DNA of 64,000 nucleotides, taken from assembly GCA_026413225.1 (NCBI GenBank), contig CM048553.1, forward strand, positions 97,314,190 to 97,378,189. Reading direction: 5' to 3'. Below are positions 13,433 to 23,598 of the stretch, one piece after another. The notes beneath the pieces are model-generated. The model was given only the letters and a program-made list of their open reading frames with translations, had not been told where the DNA came from and made no database searches. The position numbers and the translations under genes were made by a program. The DNA comes from Otis tarda (lineage: Eukaryota > Chordata > Aves > Otidiformes > Otididae). Numbering within the stretch: the first letter of the stretch is position 1; every line of letters begins with the position of its first letter.

Positions 13433-13865
13433 AGAATTGCAGTCTTGTTGGTTTGAAGGTACCTCTGGAGATCATCTGGTCTAACTTCCTGCTCCAGGTA
13501 GTTCCCTTGCCCACATTACAGTGGGCCAGCCAGGGCTCAAGTAGTCAAATCTCAAAAGCCTCCAGGGCCACAGCCTTGCTGGGCCACCTGCCCCTGTGCT
13601 GCTCTAGTGAAAATGTTGTTCCTGATATCCAGCCGAATCTCCTAGGTTGCAGTTTGTAGCTACTGCCCGCTGTTATGTCATCTGTCAGGACTGTTGTCTT
13701 TGTAGCTTGTTTTCAAGTACTGTTGTGTTGCCACTCAGCCTGCTCTTGTGCAAAGTAAACAAGCCCAGTTCCCTCAGCCTCTGTGCTGGTCTGCTGACCA
13801 TCCTGGTAACTGGACTTTTGTTGGAGACCCAAAGCTAGATAGAGTATTCCAGACACAATGCCAAA
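13433..13865 (-). mobile_element. Older CR1 subfamily 3' fragment (minus strand)
   Basis: A second and clearly more diverged CR1 tail starts about 45 bases beyond the previous one, in the same orientation. Recognisable words in CR1 minus-strand order are the TTTGAAGGTACCTCTGGAGA block, GGTCTAACTTCC, CTGATATCCAGCCGAATCTC, CAGTTCCCTCAGCCT and AGAGTATTCCAGACACAATGCC. No open frame of use survives. Its divergence and different internal wording suggest an older subfamily than the neighbour at 12895-13388. Confidence 0.8.
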
Positions 13866-15774
13866 TAGAAGAGAATAATATCTTCCCTCTTATAGTCTAA
13901 TTACATCTAATTAAATTACAGGCTAATTGCATTATGTCATAGTGTTTGAGAAATGTTTGAGATATATATTAAGGTATTTTCTAAAACAATGCTGTTCTTA
14001 CAAGGTCCACAAAAAATGCAGTATGCTTTAGGGAAGTCTTGCCAGCATCAACAGTACTATGCAGATCTGAGAAATCAATGCATGAATGTTTTTTATTGTA
14101 AAAAAAGATGTAAAGCTTATTTACCTCAAATTTAAATTGAAGTTCAAACTTAAGTTGCAGATGGAAGGCAACATGGAAGGTGATTGTGGGCTAGTTTCAT
14201 CTTTGCTTTCTGGCTGTGGACTCACAGGACAAGCAATATACACATCTCCTGCATTGCTGTTTGCAGGGAGGACAGCACAGGGGAGATCTGTGATATCTCT
14301 GTGCGTGCAGAATGCTTTCCATCTCTCCCAAAAGAGATGTTGCTAGTCTCCACAAAGGTATTGAAGATGGTGTGTGTGATTTGTTTCCCTACTACTTTTG
14401 AAATCCAGTTTTAGTTGTCTAATTAAATAGTAATATTGTTTAAAAATTGTATTTTTGAAGCAGAGATTATTAGTTATTCAAAAAATAGTGACTGCGGAAC
14501 CCATCTTAATTCCATACAGTACACATGATTTTTAAGGATATTAAGAAAATAGTAGATGTATCCTATCATAAACTCCTGCAACTCATGTGCAAATTTCTAT
14601 ATATAAACTGTATTAGAGAACAATCTCTTCTATAAATGCTTCTAACCTCTTGGCTTTCTTTGTAGTCCTTTGTCCAGTTTGACATTTATAGCATCTCTCA
14701 TTTTAATAAAAAAGTGGAAACGTATTTCCTGTTTTGCTTGCTTTTTCTTTCAATTCAACTTTAAAGGATATCGGTTTCCTTTAGAAATGTATCCATTGTG
14801 AGAAACCAGATCAGAACGGGGGTTCAAATTAAATACAACTTGGCATAAAGAGACACGGTCAAATCTGTTTGTAATTACAAATCTGTTTAGGACTCAGTGA
14901 CTAAAGCACTTGAAGTTCTTTATGTTACGGTGACAGGGACCTTCTGTAAAAGAAAAAAGTACCTTCTCATATGATGTATCTTCAGTAACCAAAAAGATGT
15001 TTCTACCCCAGAAATCTTGTTCTCTTGGAACAAAATCTATGATAACAGTGGCATGCAGCCAATGTGGTAGAAAAGCAAAAGTGATTAGTATAAAAAAAAG
15101 TAAGGATTTGTAAGTATCTTGTTGGGACAGATTTAAAGGAAGTATTTGAAAGAGTGCATTTTTTTTGCATTTTTGTGTATAGACCTTTTTCTGTAACTTA
15201 ATACGTGGAAGCATGAAGATTTTTGTGTGGAAGATGACAAATGGGCATAAAAAGCTGCTGTTGTTGACAGGGAGGAGATAAGACTTGTTTAACTAACTGT
15301 ATATGGAATTATTTGAGGGGTTATAATCTGTAATGACACAAAAGGGGGAGGGTGGAAACCTAGTATTTTGTAAAGTGAAGAGGGTAACATGAGTAGCAGT
15401 GAGAACAGGAGCTAGCCAGAATAATAAAGAAATAACTAAACAAAAACATTCTTGATGAGAGGACACTGGAAGGAGAAATTTTACTTTAGACTTTTTTTCC
15501 TCCATCTAGATTCAGAGTAAAAAGTAAAAATATTCACTTTTACAGGGAAAAATATCCCCCCTATGCACATAGAAAACATAATTTTCTGGAAAGCAAAAAT
15601 GGATTTTTTAACACTACTGAAATTTTATTTTTCTGTGACTGTATGACAGAATACTCCAGTCAATCTCACATCCTGCAAAATTCAACATGACATAAAATCT
15701 TACATATGGAAAGAAGTGACAGAATGGCCAAGCAGAATCAAGTTTGTTTAAGAAGAGAAGACTAAGTTTATCTT
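13866..15774. other. Unique AT-rich DNA, no gene recognised
   Basis: This is an AT-rich spacer between two CR1 fragments. Short open frames on both strands lack recognisable protein features and are not supported as genes. Confidence 0.6.
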
Positions 15775-16497
15775 AGAATCATAGAATGGTTAGGGTTGGA
15801 AGGGGCCTTTAAAGGTCATCTAGTCCAACCCCCCTGCAAGGAGCAGGGACATCTCCAGCCAGATCAGGTTGCTCAGAGGCCTGTCCTTGGCCTTGAATGT
15901 TTCCAGGGATGGGGCATCCACCACCTCTCTGGGCAACCTGTGCCAGTGTTCCACCACCCTCATCTTAAAAAATGTTTTCCTTATGTCCAGTCTGAATCTG
16001 TTTCCTTCTATTTCAAAATCACTACCCTTGTCCTGTCACCCTTGTCCTGCTAAAGAGTTTCTCCCCATCTTTCCTCTAGGCTCCCGTTAGGTACTGTAAG
16101 GCAGCTATAAGGTCTCCCCAGAGCCTTCTCTTCTCCAGGCTGAACAGCCCCAGCTCTCTCAGGCAGTCCTCACAGGAGAGGTGCTCCAGCCTTCTGATCA
16201 TCTTTGTGGTCCTAGCTGGACCCTCTCCAACTGGTCCTTGGATGTCCTTCTTGTGTTGGGGACTCCAGAACTGGACTCAGTACTCCAGGTGGGGTCTCAC
16301 CAGGGCAGAGTAGAGGGGGAGAATCACCTCCCTCGACCTGCTGGCCACACTCCTCTTGATGCAGCCCAGGATGTGGTTGGCTTTGTGGGCTGTAAGTGCA
16401 CATTGCTGGCTCATGTTGAGCTTCTCATCAACCAACACCCCCAAGTCTTTCTCCCCAGGGCTGGTCTCAATCCATTCTCTGCCCAGCCTATATTTAC
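15775..16497 (-). mobile_element. CR1 LINE 3' fragment (minus strand)
   Basis: It starts with the tail complement AGAATCATAGAATGG and the AGTCCAACCCCCCTGCAAGG block. It continues back through the ORF2 C-terminus, past the CAGAACTGGACTCAGTACTCC and GCCCAGGATGTGGTTGGC landmarks. It ends at 16486-16497 (CAGCCTATATTT), which corresponds to the HKYRLG region of the protein. Several indels break the frame; for example the segment around 15875-15895 lacks bases compared with the sibling at 12990-13010. It is 5' truncated, as is usual for CR1, and has no coding capacity. Confidence 0.93.
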
Positions 16498-18640
16498 AAG
16501 GCGATATTGAGTAGAATAAGCTGTAGGGTAAGGGAAGACTAGAAAGATGAAGTGGTAAGAGTTGGAGAAGGAGAGAGAAAGGGATAAGTTAAGGCTGAAT
16601 TTATGAATTGGGTAGATGAGGTGGAGAGGTCGATAAAGAAAAACAACTATTGCAGTTGCACTGACAGACTGAAAAAGCAGTACGCAAGAAGGGGACAGAA
16701 TAAAACCTGACTGGCAGGCACAACAGATAGCATGCTTCATTTAGAGCACCGGGTTGTTTTTTTGGTCATTTTGTTTATTTTTTATTGCCTTCCTTTAATT
16801 GTAAGGACTTGTCTGGACAGGACCTTGGTGGGGATGGGAGGCTACTCCTGGAGGGGAAGCCAAGCAGAGGTCTGCCCAGAGGGAGGGTGGCAGCAAGAGG
16901 CAGGAAGCCTGCAGAGCATCCAGGAGGCTGTGGGGAGAAGCAGGGACCAGAGCACCAGTGAAATGACAGAAATGACAGAAAAAAAATTCCTAGAGACAGA
17001 GGAGGCTGGGCACAATTTATTGCGACTCAGAAAGCCATGGAGCTGGCTAAGACCAGGCCGTGAAGCAAGGACCTGCCTACATTTGCTATTGTGAGAACAA
17101 TGACATTGAAGCAGACCCAGAAGTTGTCTCTCTCAACTGTCTTGATGATTTCCGGTGATTGAGAGCATCTGTGCCAGGCTATTGTTTCTTTCCAGAATGT
17201 AACTCTATAATCAAAATGTTGTATTAACACTTCCAGTGCTAGTTATGAAAATAAAATAATTTAAATATGTAATCAGAAAATAGTGTCTGTGATCCCTTTC
17301 TCTGCCATATGAAATAACTCATTTTTTGAACACTTGAGGTAGATTCTACCTAGGCTGTAGCAGTCCCTGTAGCTCTCAGGCTAATTTTGCCCTTCCCCTG
17401 CTCCAAAATACAGACAATGCAGGCCAGTTTGATAAATCTGAATACCCTAACCAAGTAATTATTATAGAAAAATGTATCTTCAGATTCAAAGTACAAATGC
17501 TTCCAATGCAACAGCAACTACTTATATTTAAAAATGTTTTCTTTGTGTGTTGCTTTCTCAGTTTATTCCTTGAAATCTCCATTTGACAAAAAGCCTTTTG
17601 CTTATTGATTGACTCTTTTTGGTGACCGCTAAAAGTGCCGATTTCTAACTCTATCTGCTAGTCAAAACAAGTGGTTGAAAAAATGATGACTGAAACCAGT
17701 CTTCAGAAAAAAATTCCAGATTACATTTTTTTTTTAAGAAATAATCTCCATAGAAAGCCCGAGATAGGAAGTTCTTTTCAAGTAATGGTCACAGTAGCAG
17801 TTTCATGGCTCTTTTTGAGATAAGGCACAATACCAACTCTCGCTTCGCCTCCGCAGATGTCCCAGTAGAGTTTATAATGTCGGGGTAACACGACTTTTCA
17901 ATTTAAGAGGCTACTCACACCTCTCAGCAAAGACTCCTGTTACAGTGATGCACTGGCAGGCTGCGTGTTAGCTAACGAGCGTGTTTGCTTCATGCTCTGA
18001 CGCCCTGGCACTGCAATTGCACAGATGGGGTACCCTGGTAAAGTACATGGAACCCTTTGCTCAGCTCTCCTTCCGCCAGAAACTGGAGCCCAAGAGGAGT
18101 GAGGGGACAGTGCACTCTGGGCCCCATCCCACCCTAAAATGACATGGGTTGGATGGTGATGGATGCATCTTACAAAACCATTTACCATTCACTGCTCATT
18201 CAGTGCTTCTTCATCGAAAAATGTTTTAATACACATATTCAATCAACCTATCTTTGGCCATCTGAAATTCTTCTGTTAACGAGATTGAAAGGGGAAGGGA
18301 GGAAGGATTATGCTTAAAAAGTTTTAATTGCAGTCTAGTAAGATTTTACTGGTTTTTGGAACTCTTAGTATATCGTCACCTTCCAGTTGGAAATATACCA
18401 AAGCCAATCTCAAGCTATGTTTTCCTTGGAAAGTATTCTGGCCACTGCCTAATAAAAGTTATTGGCCTGAGTTGGTCTTTGGGCTGACCCAATGGCTTAG
18501 TTCTTACCAAGCTGCTGGTGTGAGGGACAGGGGAACTTAGTTACCAAGGCAGACATGGTTTGGTTTTTGTTGTTGTTTTGTTTGGAGTTTTTTGTGTTGT
18601 TTTTTTTCCCCCCAAATCAAAGCCAATGTTTACTTGTAAA

Positions 18641-18680
18641 TGTTTATCTTCTAGGATAATGTGATGTTTATCTTCTAGGA
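18641..18680. repeat. Two-copy tandem duplication, 24-bp spacing
   Basis: The 16-base word TGTTTATCTTCTAGGA occurs exactly at 18641-18656 and again at 18665-18680. This is a local duplication of the kind produced by replication slippage. No function is inferred. Confidence 0.85.
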
Positions 18681-21638
18681 GTGCAAAACACTAGTACACT
18701 GCCTGTTGTTTTCCTCCCTATCATTTCAGCATCTCTCTCAAAGTATATGAATATACATATGATGCAAATTAGGGTTTATAAATCAATAAATAGTAGTATT
18801 TGCATTACTGCAGATGCAAATTTTGAGGTCAAGTTACAACCATTGAAAATAGTTCTGTAAGCATCTCTCTTTACCTTGATAAAAATAACTCATTTCTGGA
18901 AGCAATGACTGTCATGCAAGCCACTCAACTATTCTAGGTGCTATTTTGTGATGCTATTTGCTATATCCAATATGGCTAATCTGCCCAAATGCAACAGGAA
19001 GACAATTTGCTTGCTGGTAATCCTGTTGTTCAGAAGGCCAGTCCTTGTTTGACATCTTTTTAATTTTGCTTGTACAGTGTCTGGATTAAACGGTGATTCC
19101 CTTACTAGCAGAAGCAAACATGAAGTGTATGTTACATGGGAGATGAATTCAAGTCGCACAAGCTTCTTACTGGGATGGACTTGTGAAACAAAGACGAAAA
19201 AGTAATTGTACCAGTTAAAATCTGGACATCGGTTTCAGAATTCAGAAATTAAAATCTGCCAGAATGTGTGGAGGGAGAAGAATGAGTGGGGTAATAGTCC
19301 GGTATCAGTACTAGAGGCATATCCAGGCCTCTGACTTTAATAATGATGAATGTCTGCTGTATATAGAAACTTCTATGATCTCATGCTGTAATGTAGGTTG
19401 TCCTTTGTAAAAACCTGGATACATTAGGCAAAGGCTTGAAGTTATTTGCTTGAAAATATCGTTTGGAGATCAACCCTGCAGAAATATGACAACAGTGATG
19501 TCTTTGGAAGGAGAAATCAAACCAAATTGATAGCCTAGGGGAAGCAGAAGCTTTAAAATAAGATCACATGATCTTCACATGGAATCAACAATGTAATAAC
19601 TTTTAAAGAAACACAGGTAAATTCATAGCTACTGACTCACTGATTTTTCACTTCATATTAAATTATTCCTAACGGAAAATTGTTAAAAAGCTAGCAGTCA
19701 TACAGGCAAGACACTCGGTGTTAGATGCTTCCCTTTAGAAAGCTTTAAAGCAACAGTTTACAAAGAAAACAACTGGGTTTTGACCTTCTGGATGCCTCTT
19801 GGCTGATACACCTAGCTTTGAAGGACATTTTGCCTTTTTTCCTAGTGCCCTAGCAGTGCCAATGACATTAGTTTAGTTGTGTGAGGCCTCAGGGGGTTTA
19901 GATATAAACACAGATGACACTGGAGGAAATTGGCTGAGGAAATTCTTGGTTGTAACCTGATAGCATAATGAACAACAGAAGATGTCAAGTGTTATTACAG
20001 TTAATGGGCCTCAGTTTTCTTGTCACGAGCTTGAACATATTTAATCCTCTTTGCAGCACAGCGTCCACCATGACAAGGCAGAAGAAATTGGCAGGACTGC
20101 CAAAAAACTGTGCTTTGAGTTTGGTTTTTTGTTTTGTTGTGTTTTTTTTTTTTCTTTCTTCCTCCAGATGGAGAGGGATAGGTAAATGGGAACACACCAG
20201 CATAACAAAGTCTGTAGAAAGAATTAGTAGACTAGAGAAAAACACCAGCAGAAGGCAAAGGCAGCCTTCCAGTACAGCTCATGTCACACCGTATACGGAC
20301 TATCTTGTTTATAGCAAATGAAGGTTTGAAGCCAGCACCAGCTGAAAATGTGATTGCAAGCATCAAGCCAGAGGTAGCAAATCAAATATTCCTATGCAGA
20401 GATAGCCAGATTCCTGGGACTTCCAATGTTCTTGCTGACCAAGAGCACAACTAGCATCTAGAAACAGAGGTAAAACAGGAAGGGCACAAGAAGATTCACG
20501 TGCAAGATTGGTGTCTAGCAACAAAGAACGATTTGACAGACTCAAATGCACAGGTGACAGGTTCAGCAGCTACTTGGCAATGAGTTGAGACAAGGTGACC
20601 AAGATGAGACAATAAAATCATTCCAGAGAACTTTACCACGAGACATGAAGCCTGAAAACTATTTAAAAAGTAACAATAAAAAGTTTTACAAAGTTCTGAA
20701 TAAAGCAAACTGTAAACCTTTTATTTATAACTGAGAACACTTCATTGTATTCCAGTAAAAGCAATGTGAGAAATAATAAGTATATCCTTTATGAAAGCCA
20801 TTAATGTAAAGGACAGCAGCCTACTAGCATGAAATAATGTTTTGCTGTTCATTAGTCTGAATGTTTTATGCAACTGTTATTTATGGAATTTTGTTATATC
20901 TAGCTATGAATAAAAAGGGAGAAATTGAAAATAGAAGGGGCAAAGATAGCACAGCATCATGTAGTTCTATAAGCTTCAAATAGCTACTTGGATTGAAAAG
21001 AATTCCTCTGAAAATTTTACTTTTAGTATGTTGCCAGAAGTAAGCCCAATTTTACTACTGTAATTCCTTATTGCCTGTGGCCAGAGGCACTGGCCAGCAC
21101 TTAATGACAGAGACAAGGGATTTATACCCGAGACATAAATACAGTGAGTAGCAGCAAGGTTATATATAATGGAAGTGCAAGTCATATACCTCTACAACCG
21201 TAATTCTGAAAGAATAAACACTAAACTGTTGTCCTTAGGGAGTGATTTGAATTATTCCTATGGCCTGATTATGAGGATAGTTTACTTCCTAAAAGACTTG
21301 AGCTTTGGCAAAAACGATGCAAGAAAAATAAAAATCAAAGCATGAAAGTATCTTGAAGGCAATCACAAAATGAAGAACATCACCTGGCATAAAATCATGG
21401 GTGAATTGTAAAGGGGTTTAAAAACTCCTACAGATTATACATCCAGCTATTATAACTTTTTTTTTTTTCCTTTCTTATAAGGAGAGAATCAGCACAGTGG
21501 ATCCTTCAGCGAGCAGCTAACTAGGAGACACTAGCTTGTCACAGCTGTATCTTGAACATGAACTTTTGTGGCTCTTGAATTCTTGAAGCTCACCATTTCC
21601 AGGTGGCTCAAGTCTAATTTTTGTGATGAAGCAAAGCC

Positions 21639-21664
21639 CTCACAGGTGCTAACACACCTGTGAG
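21639..21664. other. Perfect 10-bp hairpin, 6-base loop
   Basis: CTCACAGGTG (21639-21648) is followed by the loop CTAACA and the exact reverse complement CACCTGTGAG (21655-21664). CACCTG/CAGGTG is also an E-box core, so the palindrome carries two inverted E-box words. There is no T run after it, so it is not a terminator. Confidence 0.6.
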
Positions 21665-21904
21665 CTAACACAGATCCTGCTGGGTACGGTGGATCCTAGA
21701 TGCTGCAGGCAAGCGGTCAACAGGGCTATCCAAGCTCCTGCCCCATTGGCCACCCCAGTTCAGACCACATCTACTTGATGTAGAGGTGGGAAGTTTTTCA
21801 CAGGCAGGAAACATGAATTACTTCCAAGAACTTGAATTAAGTCTTTGCAATCTGTTTCTTCAGTGAAAGGAAGGGCAGATGGCAGGTGATTGTTCCTCAC
21901 AGAA

Positions 21905-22128
21905 AGAGAGCCAGGCAAAGTCTCTGCGAAATGATCAGAGGGCTGGAGCAGCTCTCCTATGAGGACAGGCTGAGAGAGTTGGCGTTGTTCACCCTGGAGA
22001 AGAGAAGGCTCCGGGGAGACCTTATAACAGCCTTCCAGTACCTAAAGGGAGCCTACAGGAAAGACAAGGAGAAAATCTTCAGCAGGGCCTGTTGTAATAG
22101 GACAAGGGGTAATAGTTTTAAACTAAAA
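21905..22128 (+). mobile_element. Older CR1 fragment, left half, interrupted by insertion
   Basis: From about 21926 this reads as CR1 ORF2: the [17 protein letters not shown] and [22 protein letters not shown] words are in one frame on the plus strand. Similarity stops inside the sequence equivalent to the NGFKLE region, at AAACTAAAA (22120-22128). It resumes at 23349 after an inserted younger CR1. The left edge is diverged, so 21905 is approximate. It is the 5' half of the host copy in a nested pair. Confidence 0.85.
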
Positions 22129-23348
22129 CACCTAATTGCCTGACCAATTTGGTGGCCTTCTATGACGGGGTGACAGCATCGGTGGACAAGGGACGGGCAG
22201 CGGATATCATCTACCTGGACTTGTGCAAGGCATTTGACACTGTCCCGCACGACATCCTTCTCTCTAAACTAGAGAGGCATGGGTTCGATGGATGGACCAC
22301 TCGGTGGATAAGGAGTTGGCTGGATGGCTGCACTCAGAGAGTGGTGGTCAACGGCTCAATGTCCAAGTGGAGACCGGTCACCAGTGGCGTCCCTCAGGGG
22401 TCCGTGTTGGGCCCAGCCCTGTTCAACATCTTTGTCGGCGACATGGACAGTGGGATAGAGTGCACCCTCAGCAAGTTCGCCGATGACACCAAGCTGTGTG
22501 GTGCCGTCGACTCGCTGGAAGGGAGAGATGCCATCCAGAGGGACCTGGACAGGCTGGAGAGGTGGGCCCGTGCCAACCTCATGAAGTTCAACCAGGCCAA
22601 GTGCAAGGTCCTGCACCTGGGTCATGGCAATCCCAGGCACAAATACAGGCTGGGCGGAGAATGGATTGAGAGCAGCCCTGAGGAGAAAGACTTGGGAGTG
22701 CTGGTGGACGAGAGGCTCAACATGAGCAGGCAATGCGCCCTTGCGGCCCAGAAGGCCAACCGCATTCTGGGCTGCATCAAGAGGAGTGTGGCCAGCAGGT
22801 CGAGGGAGGTGATTCTCCCCCTCTACTCTGCCCTGGTGAGACCCCACCTGGAGTACTGAGTCCAGTTCTGGAGTCCCCAACATAAGAAGGACATGGACCA
22901 GTTGGAAAGGGTCCAGAGGAGGGCCACAAAGATGATCAGAGGGCTGGAGCACCTCTCCTATGAGGACAGGCTGAGAGAGTTGGGGCTGTTCAGCCTGGAG
23001 AAGAGGAGGCTCCGGGGAGACCTGATAGCGGTCTTCCAATACCTCAAGGGGGCCTACAGGAAAGATGGGGAGAGGCTGTTCAGTAGGGCCTGTTGTGATA
23101 GGACAAGGGGTAATGGGTTTAAATTAGAAGGAGGTAGGTTTAGATTAGATATTAGAAAAAAATTTTTTACAATGAGAGTTGTAGAGCACTGGAACAGGTT
23201 GCCCAGAGAGGTGGTGGATGCCTGGTTCAAGGCCAGGCTGGATGAGGCTCTGAGCAACCTGATCTAGTCAGGGATGTCCCTGCTTCTTGCAGGGGGGTTG
23301 GACTAGATGACCTTTGAAGGTCCCTTCCAACTCTAACCATTCTATGAT
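22129..23348 (+). mobile_element. Young CR1 LINE nested in an older CR1
   Basis: This is a 1.2 kb, 5'-truncated CR1 in the plus orientation, from the reverse-transcriptase palm to the CR1 tail at 23337-23348 (CATTCTATGATT). It sits exactly where the older CR1 (21905-22128 and 23349-23598) is interrupted. TAAAA is present at both junctions (22124-22128 and 23349-23353) and could be a short target duplication. It is about 2 percent different, by eye, from the copy at 44021-44977 where they overlap, so both come from a recent burst. Confidence 0.93.
22140..23267 (+). pseudogene. CR1 ORF2 fragment: reverse transcriptase palm to C-terminus, one nonsense codon
   Basis: In a full CR1, ORF2 encodes an apurinic-type endonuclease followed by a reverse transcriptase that copies CR1 RNA at the nicked target. 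Here the endonuclease and fingers are missing. What remains starts near the AFYDGV region and contains motif A ([11 protein letters not shown]), the [10 protein letters not shown] motif, the catalytic FADD (22476-22487) and the conserved C-terminal tail. A single TGA at 22857-22859 interrupts the frame where the sibling at 44021 has TGC (Cys). The same frame reopens and continues to TAG at 23265-23267. A 12-base in-frame deletion lies near 23221-23226 (the DAPSLEVFK region becomes DAWFK). It is dead because it is truncated and has a nonsense codon. Confidence 0.92.
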
Positions 23349-23598
23349 TAAAAGACTAGACTAGATTTAGACTAGATATAAGGAAGAAATTTTTTACGAT
23401 GAGGGTGGTGGAACACTGGCACAGGATGCCCAGAGAGGTAGTGGATGCCCCATCCCTGGAAACATTCAAGGCCAGGTTGGATGGGGCTCTGAGCAACCTG
23501 ATCTAGTGGAAGATGTCCCTGCTCCTTGTAGGGGGGTTGGACTAGATGACCTTTAAAGATCCCTTCCAACCCAAACTATTCTATGATTCTATGATGCT
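23349..23598 (+). mobile_element. Older CR1 fragment, right half of the interrupted host
   Basis: It resumes with GACTAGATATAAGGAAGAAA and the MRVVEHW-equivalent block, then the 3' untranslated block with GGGGGGTTGGACTAGATGAC, and ends in two octamer copies (ATTCTATGATTCTATG, about 23579-23595). It begins at the ORF2 point where 21905-22128 breaks off, which shows that the two are one older element split by the insertion. Confidence 0.92.

Larger units (their letters stand above)
16498..21904. other. Mostly unique DNA, no gene recognised
   Basis: No exon or RNA gene is supported. The segment at about 16810-16990 is GC-richer and purine-rich but has no recognisable protein. T/G-rich low-complexity tracts lie at about 18556-18612 and 20118-20163. 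A small tandem duplication is at 18641-18680 and a hairpin at 21639-21664. Confidence 0.6.

Noticed and set aside
22356-23039. 227-codon open frame on the minus strand
   Set aside because: It is antisense to CR1 ORF2. The same antisense frame recurs at 43978-44640 because the CR1 sequence lacks stops on that strand. There is no independent evidence that it is a gene.
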